Shown here: positions 60,452 through 64,000 of the stretch, one piece after another
How the letters are laid out: each line of letters opens with the position of its first letter
Numbering within the stretch: the first letter of the stretch is position 1
Source: [Clostridium] asparagiforme DSM 15981
GTDB lineage: Bacteria > Bacillota > Clostridia > Lachnospirales > Lachnospiraceae
DNA length: 64,000 nucleotides
Assembly (NCBI GenBank): GCA_025149125.1
Contig: CP102272.1
Coordinates: forward strand, 6,138,001-6,202,000
Reading direction: 5' to 3'
Translations under genes and position numbers: made by a program
Notes under the pieces: generated by a model
The model's input: the letters and a program-made list of their open reading frames with translations, nothing else
The model's database searches: none
What the model was told of the DNA's origin: nothing

Positions 60452-62299
60452 TTATGCCTTTGCATAGTTTCCTTTTTTCTCCTCAGCCGTCTTGATGAGG
60501 AAAATTCCCAGCAGCACGGCGAATCCGATCAGATCGGTGATCGTGCCCGGAATGATGAGCAGCAGGGCCGAGGCCAGCAGCACCAGGCGCTCCGCCTGGT
60601 TGATGTTCCACTTAAAGACAAACTTCTCCAGGGCGGCCGAAAGACTGTAGATACCTAACAGCGCAGTGATCAGGGACTGTAAAATCTCCAGCGCCCCGCC
60701 CTGCATGAGCAGCACCGGATTGTACACGAACATGAACGGTAAAATGAACCCGGACAGGGACAGTTTAAACGCAAACACACCCGTCTTGGTGGGGTTGCAA
60801 CGGGCCACTCCCGCCGCCGCGTAGGCCGCCAGAGCTACCGGCGGAGTCACGTTGGAAATGATTCCGAAGTAGAAAATGAACAGGTGGGCCGCCAGGGGCA
60901 GCACGTTCATCTGCTTTAACGCCGGAACCACCAGCAGGGCCAGCATCAGGTAAGCGGCCGTGGTGGGCACGCCCATTCCCAGGATCAGGGACACCACCAT
61001 AGTCAGCACCAGCAGGATTCCCAGATGGCCGTTGGACACCTGGATCAGCACCGACGACATGCGGAAGCCCAGGCCGGACCCCATGACGATTCCGATGATG
61101 ATTCCCACCACGCCGCAGGCGATGGCAACGGGCTTGGCCCCATTGATGGAGGCCTTCACAATCTTTTTAAGCTTCGCCGGGGTGATCCGGTTTCGGGCGG
61201 AAAACAGAGTGCAGACGATCGTGGCGATAATGGAGGTGATGCCCGATTTCGTCACCGACATTTTGAACACGCTCATGGATACGATCAGGTAGATCAGCGG
61301 AAGGATCAGGTACACATTTTTTACCAGTTCCTTCCAGGTGGGCAGTTCGCTCTCCGGCACGCCCTTGATGTTGTTCTTTCTGGCGTACAGATCCACGGTC
61401 ATAAGGATCGCCACGTAGAACAGCACCGCGGGGATCAGCGCCGCCTTCACCAGGTCAAAGTAGGGGATTCCCAGGTACTCTGCGATCAGAAAGGCTGTGG
61501 CTCCCATGACCGGCGGCATGATCTGGCCCCCTGTGGAAGCCGAGGCTTCCACCGCCGCGGCGTACTCATCCTCAAAGCCGCATTTCTTCATCATGGGAAT
61601 GGTGAAGGTGCCGGTTCCGATCACGTTGGCGATGGCGCTGCCGCTGATGGAGCCGAAGAGGCCGCTGGCCACCACCGCGATCTTGGCCGGACCGCCCCGG
61701 AATTTTCCGAAGGCCCTGGAGGCCAGCTTGGTAAAATAATCGCCCACCCCCGTCTCATTGAACACCGCTCCCAGAATGACAAACAGCACAATGTAGCTGG
61801 CCGAGGCGTAAATCGCCGTGCCGTAAATCCCGTCCGTGCCTAGGTACACCACGCTGGTGATCCGGGTGATATCCATACCCACATGGGCCAGGAATCCAGG
61901 CATGTGCTGTCCCATGAAGCCGTAGACGATAAAGCAGATCACCACGATGGCCAGGGATTTTCCCACCGCCCGGCGGGTGGCCTCGATCAGAGTAATGATC
62001 AGCAGCACGCCGAATAAAATGTCGTAGGTGTAGATCATGCCGCTTCGCAGGTCGATGGTTTTATCGATGGACATGATGTAGATCAGACTGCCCGCCGACG
62101 CCAGAATAAAGAATGCGTCCATAACCCGGCAGTACCACTTCCGGTCCTCCTGCGCCAGGTAGTCCAAAAAGAAGATGATCAGCACCAGGCCCAGATGGAT
62201 CGCCTTCTGCCCGATCCCGGCCGCAGCCCCGAACATTGCCGTCCAGCAGTGGAAGATGCAGAACAGCACTGCCAGAGCGAACGATAGCCTTTTTAACAT
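60452..62299 (-). CDS. TRAP transporter permease with fused small and large membrane domains
   Basis: Encodes 615 residues with about 16 membrane segments: four at the N-terminus (DctQ-like) and twelve following (DctM-like). Family regions include ASASTGGQIMPPVMGATAFLI and GMGVPTTAAYLMLALLVVPAL. It drives sodium-coupled uptake with the TAXI binding protein. It is the first gene of the permease-binding protein-deacylase-GNAT operon. The start at 62299 has AGGAGGAAAATCT. Confidence 0.92.
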   Translation of the reverse strand: MLKRLSFALAVLFCIFHCWTAMFGAAAGIGQKAIHLGLVLIIFFLDYLAQEDRKWYCRVMDAFFILASAGSLIYIMSIDKTIDLRSGMIYTYDILFGVLLIITLIEATRRAVGKSLAIVVICFIVYGFMGQHMPGFLAHVGMDITRITSVVYLGTDGIYGTAIYASASYIVLFVILGAVFNETGVGDYFTKLASRAFGKFRGGPAKIAVVASGLFGSISGSAIANVIGTGTFTIPMMKKCGFEDEYAAAVEASASTGGQIMPPVMGATAFLIAEYLGIPYFDLVKAALIPAVLFYVAILMTVDLYARKNNIKGVPESELPTWKELVKNVYLILPLIYLIVSMSVFKMSVTKSGITSIIATIVCTLFSARNRITPAKLKKIVKASINGAKPVAIACGVVGIIIGIVMGSGLGFRMSSVLIQVSNGHLGILLVLTMVVSLILGMGVPTTAAYLMLALLVVPALKQMNVLPLAAHLFIFYFGIISNVTPPVALAAYAAAGVARCNPTKTGVFAFKLSLSGFILPFMFVYNPVLLMQGGALEILQSLITALLGIYSLSAALEKFVFKWNINQAERLVLLASALLLIIPGTITDLIGFAVLLGIFLIKTAEEKKGNYAKA

Positions 62300-62428
62300 A
62301 GATTTTCCTCCTTGTCTTGTATAGTAGTTATGCATCTTTTACTATCATTTTACTTTTTTTACCATATTGATTTGTCTTTATGATATTTTTTTATATATTT
62401 TGCTTTTTTTATCGTCTAATTTGCTTGT

Positions 62429-62458
62429 ATTATAGTTAATATGCCGTCTTTCGTCCAA
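62429..62458 (-). promoter_or_regulatory. Promoter of the TRAP operon
   Basis: On the minus strand, TTGGAC (62453-62458) and a perfect TATAAT (62429-62434) are 18 bp apart, about 130 bases upstream of the permease start. Confidence 0.6.
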
Positions 62459-62476
62459 TACCAAATTCACATTTTA

Positions 62477-62497
62477 ACTATAGCATTGTACTATAGT
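62477..62497. promoter_or_regulatory. Inverted repeat upstream of the TRAP promoter
   Basis: ACTATAG (62477-62483) and CTATAGT (62491-62497) are perfect inverted copies around a 7-nt centre, about 20 bp upstream of the -35 box, where an activator would bind. Confidence 0.42.
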
Positions 62498-62546
62498 ATT
62501 TTTCCCATCCACCCACCTCAGAGCCGGCAGGGCAACGGGCGGACAG

Positions 62547-62594
62547 AAAAATCCCCGGCAGAGCTGCTTTTCGAACAGCTCCACCGGGGATTTT
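62547..62594 (-). terminator. Terminator of the peptidase operon
   Basis: AAAATCCCCGG pairs with CCGGGGATTTT (inner AGCTG/CAGCT), and the minus strand continues in five T. It lies about 60 bases after the M24 gene. Confidence 0.87.
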
Positions 62595-62652
62595 CCCGTC
62601 TTCCTGTGTTAATTTTATATCAATCTCTGTTAACCCGCCGGTCTCCAGGCTT

Positions 62653-63729
62653 TTAATCGATCACTTGCAGCTCCTTGGGATAGTGATTTAAAATTTTAAC
62701 CCCGTCCTCCGTGACCATACACAAATCCTCGATGCGGACTCCCACGCGGCCCGCCAGATAGACGCCCGGTTCACAGGAGAACACATTTCCGGGCAAAACC
62801 GGATCGGTGTTGGCTGTGTTGGCGTCTCCCGGCTCATGGACGTCGATGCCGATGGAGTGGCCCAGACGGTGGATAAAGTAAGGCCCGTATCCAGCCTCCT
62901 CAATCAGGCCTCTGGCCGCCCGGTCGATGTCGCAGAAGCGCGCGCCCGGATGAATCGCCGCCTCCCCGGCCAGATTGGCCCGCAGAACGGTGTCGTACAC
63001 CTTCCTGGCCTCGTTGTCCGCATATTTGTAGAAAAAGGTTCTGGTCATATCCGCGCAGTAATAGTCCTTGCGGCAGCCCACGTCGAAGAGCACGCAGTCC
63101 CCTTCCTTAAGGACCGTGCCGTCCGGCTTGTGGTGCGGGTCCGCGGCATTTGCGCCGAAGGCGATATGGGGCTGGAAAGAGTTTCCGTCGGCCCCAAGGG
63201 ACTTGTAGATCAGCTCCACCTGCCTGGCCAGAGCCTCCTCCGTGACGCCCGCCTTCACCAGATTCTTAAACTGCTCCATGGCCCGGTCGTTGATCGCGGA
63301 AACCTCGATCATTTTTCGCTGCTCCTCCTCGTCCTTCTGACCGCGGACCTGGTTTACGCAGCCGGATCCATTGACGTAGGAACCGCCTGCGCCCAGCTCC
63401 TGGAGGGCCAGCAGGTGCTCCGCGGTCATTTTCCGGTCCACACCCAAAGCCCGTCTGGGGTCCGTACACTCAGCCATCATCCGGCAGATGTCGTCGGTGT
63501 CGGAAAACCAGCGCACCTCTACCCCCAGATCCTCCTTCATGGGGAACAGCCTGTTTACAAACAGCCGGTGGTTCCCCTCTTCGTTGATATAAAGCGCCAG
63601 CAGGCGGGAGCCGGGGGTGATCATCTTCCCCGTCAGATAGAATATGGAGCTGGGGTCCGTGAGAATCATCTGGCTCACGCCCTTTTCCTTAAGCTGCGCC
63701 AACACCCGGTCAACTCGTCTGTCATTCAT
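62653..63729 (-). CDS. M24-family Xaa-Pro aminopeptidase-like metallopeptidase
   Basis: Encodes 358 residues with the pita-bread fold. The five metal ligands are recognisable: Asp in FDVGCRKDYYCADMTRTFF (two), His in HRLGHSIGIDVHEPGD, and two Glu in SCEPGVYL and VRIEDLCMV. It removes N-terminal residues preceding proline or acts on related dipeptides. An ATG two codons upstream is possible, but GAGGA lies at better distance from the one used. It follows an M20 dipeptidase gene. Confidence 0.9.
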   Translation of the reverse strand: MNDRRVDRVLAQLKEKGVSQMILTDPSSIFYLTGKMITPGSRLLALYINEEGNHRLFVNRLFPMKEDLGVEVRWFSDTDDICRMMAECTDPRRALGVDRKMTAEHLLALQELGAGGSYVNGSGCVNQVRGQKDEEEQRKMIEVSAINDRAMEQFKNLVKAGVTEEALARQVELIYKSLGADGNSFQPHIAFGANAADPHHKPDGTVLKEGDCVLFDVGCRKDYYCADMTRTFFYKYADNEARKVYDTVLRANLAGEAAIHPGARFCDIDRAARGLIEEAGYGPYFIHRLGHSIGIDVHEPGDANTANTDPVLPGNVFSCEPGVYLAGRVGVRIEDLCMVTEDGVKILNHYPKELQVID

Positions 63730-63749
63730 ACACATTTCCTCGCATTCAC

Positions 63750-64000
63750 TCAGGACAGCTCCACCTTCTGCCCTTCCGCCAGGGAAAGGATGAAGAGAGT
63801 CAGCTGCTGTTTATAAAGCTCCACGGGCACCGCCTCGTCGGCGGAATGGGAACCGCCGTGCCCTTCCGGGATAAGCCCCTCCGGGTACGCAGTCTCCGGT
63901 ACCAGCCGGAAGCCGTAGCCAAAAGCGTTCGGCAGCAGCCTGGCGTAGGTTCCCCCCGCCATGGTGAACGGCTTCTCGTCCCGTCCTAAAAATTCATTGT
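63750..64000 (-). CDS. M20-family dipeptidase (PepV/Sapep-like), partial C-terminus
   Basis: Only the last 83 residues are in the window; the gene continues past the right edge. EFLGRDEKPF, TMAGGTYARLLPNAFGYGF and GHGGSHSADEAVPV match the C-terminal part of the PepV/Sapep dipeptidase group, which includes a metal-ligand His in GGSHSADE. It is probably co-transcribed with the M24 gene 20 bases downstream. Confidence 0.8.
   Translation of the reverse strand, partial: NEFLGRDEKPFTMAGGTYARLLPNAFGYGFRLVPETAYPEGLIPEGHGGSHSADEAVPVELYKQQLTLFILSLAEGQKVELS

Larger units (their letters stand above)
62300..62652. other. 353-bp region before the TRAP operon
   Basis: AT-rich sequence (62300-62500) carries the TRAP-operon promoter (62429-62458) and an inverted repeat (62477-62497). 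The rest holds the terminator of the peptidase operon (62547-62594). No gene was seen. Confidence 0.6.

Noticed and set aside
1..64000. tRNA, rRNA, riboswitch or T-box elements
   Set aside because: Reading both strands of the intergenic regions, I found no cloverleaf, ribosomal sequence or recognisable riboswitch core; a covariance-model search would be decisive.

Overview
This 64 kb window looks like chromosomal DNA of a moderately GC-rich anaerobic Firmicute (class Clostridia; a Lachnospiraceae- or Oscillospiraceae-like gut organism is likely, but species cannot be resolved by reading). The evidence is a clostridial fab/acc operon built around FabK, strong AGGAGG ribosome sites, lipoprotein ABC binding proteins, AbrB and YaaT/RicT genes, and many transporters for organic acids and acylated amino acids. 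Most genes lie on the minus strand. I saw no rRNA, tRNA, CRISPR array, phage gene or insertion sequence.

Layout. (1) 1-7.5 kb: a sugar-type binding lipoprotein, a small secreted protein with cell-wall-binding repeats, and a 1690-residue protein joining an XRE-type helix-turn-helix, about 700 residues of unknown sequence, a CbbX/SpoVK-like AAA ATPase and a complete FtsH-type AAA ATPase plus M41 metallopeptidase, with no membrane segment. Its promoter and that of the sugar-binding gene carry a similar AT-rich operator-like element. (2) 7.7-18.6 kb: a branched-chain-amino-acid-type ABC operon (livHMGF and two tandem paralogous binding proteins), preceded by a sensory binding protein, a YesM-type kinase and a YesN/AraC-type response regulator. 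(3) 18.7-29.9 kb: a complete type II fatty-acid operon, fabH-acpP-fabK-fabD-fabG-fabF-accB-fabZ-accC-accDA plus a nitronate-monooxygenase-like flavoprotein. It has a FabT-like operator at its promoter, a four-copy 40-bp tandem repeat after acpP and a heavily folded 138-nt element between fabG and fabF. accD and accA are fused. (4) 30-34.3 kb: an abrB-type regulator and the housekeeping set holB-yaaT-trmN6-rsmI.

(5) 34.4-49.3 kb: organic-acid and acyl-amino-acid metabolism: two separate pairs of a YfcC-family transporter with an M20 amidohydrolase, a four-gene set (MFS transporter, RraA-like aldolase, PEP-mutase/isocitrate-lyase-like enzyme, D-2-hydroxyacid dehydrogenase), a CitMHS transporter and three LysR regulators. 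(6) 49.6-57.9 kb: a MerR-family regulator and a six-gene operon encoding a PatB/MalY-type C-S lyase, an FAD/NAD oxidoreductase, a molybdopterin oxidoreductase, its Fe-S subunit, a UbiD decarboxylase and its UbiX flavin prenyltransferase. The promoter of this operon and the divergent M20/YfcC promoter both have the 19-bp spacer with central dyad typical of MerR-controlled promoters, so the eight genes probably form one regulon for an unidentified aromatic or cysteine-conjugated compound. (7) 57.8-64 kb: a TAXI-type TRAP transporter with an aspartoacylase-like deacylase and a GNAT acetyltransferase, then an M24 aminopeptidase and the 3' end of an M20 dipeptidase.

The strongest candidates for new biology are the XRE-AAA-AAA-M41 fusion with its possible operators and the MerR-controlled C-S lyase/Mo-enzyme/UbiD regulon. 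Repeat structures inside the fab operon are a third area of interest.
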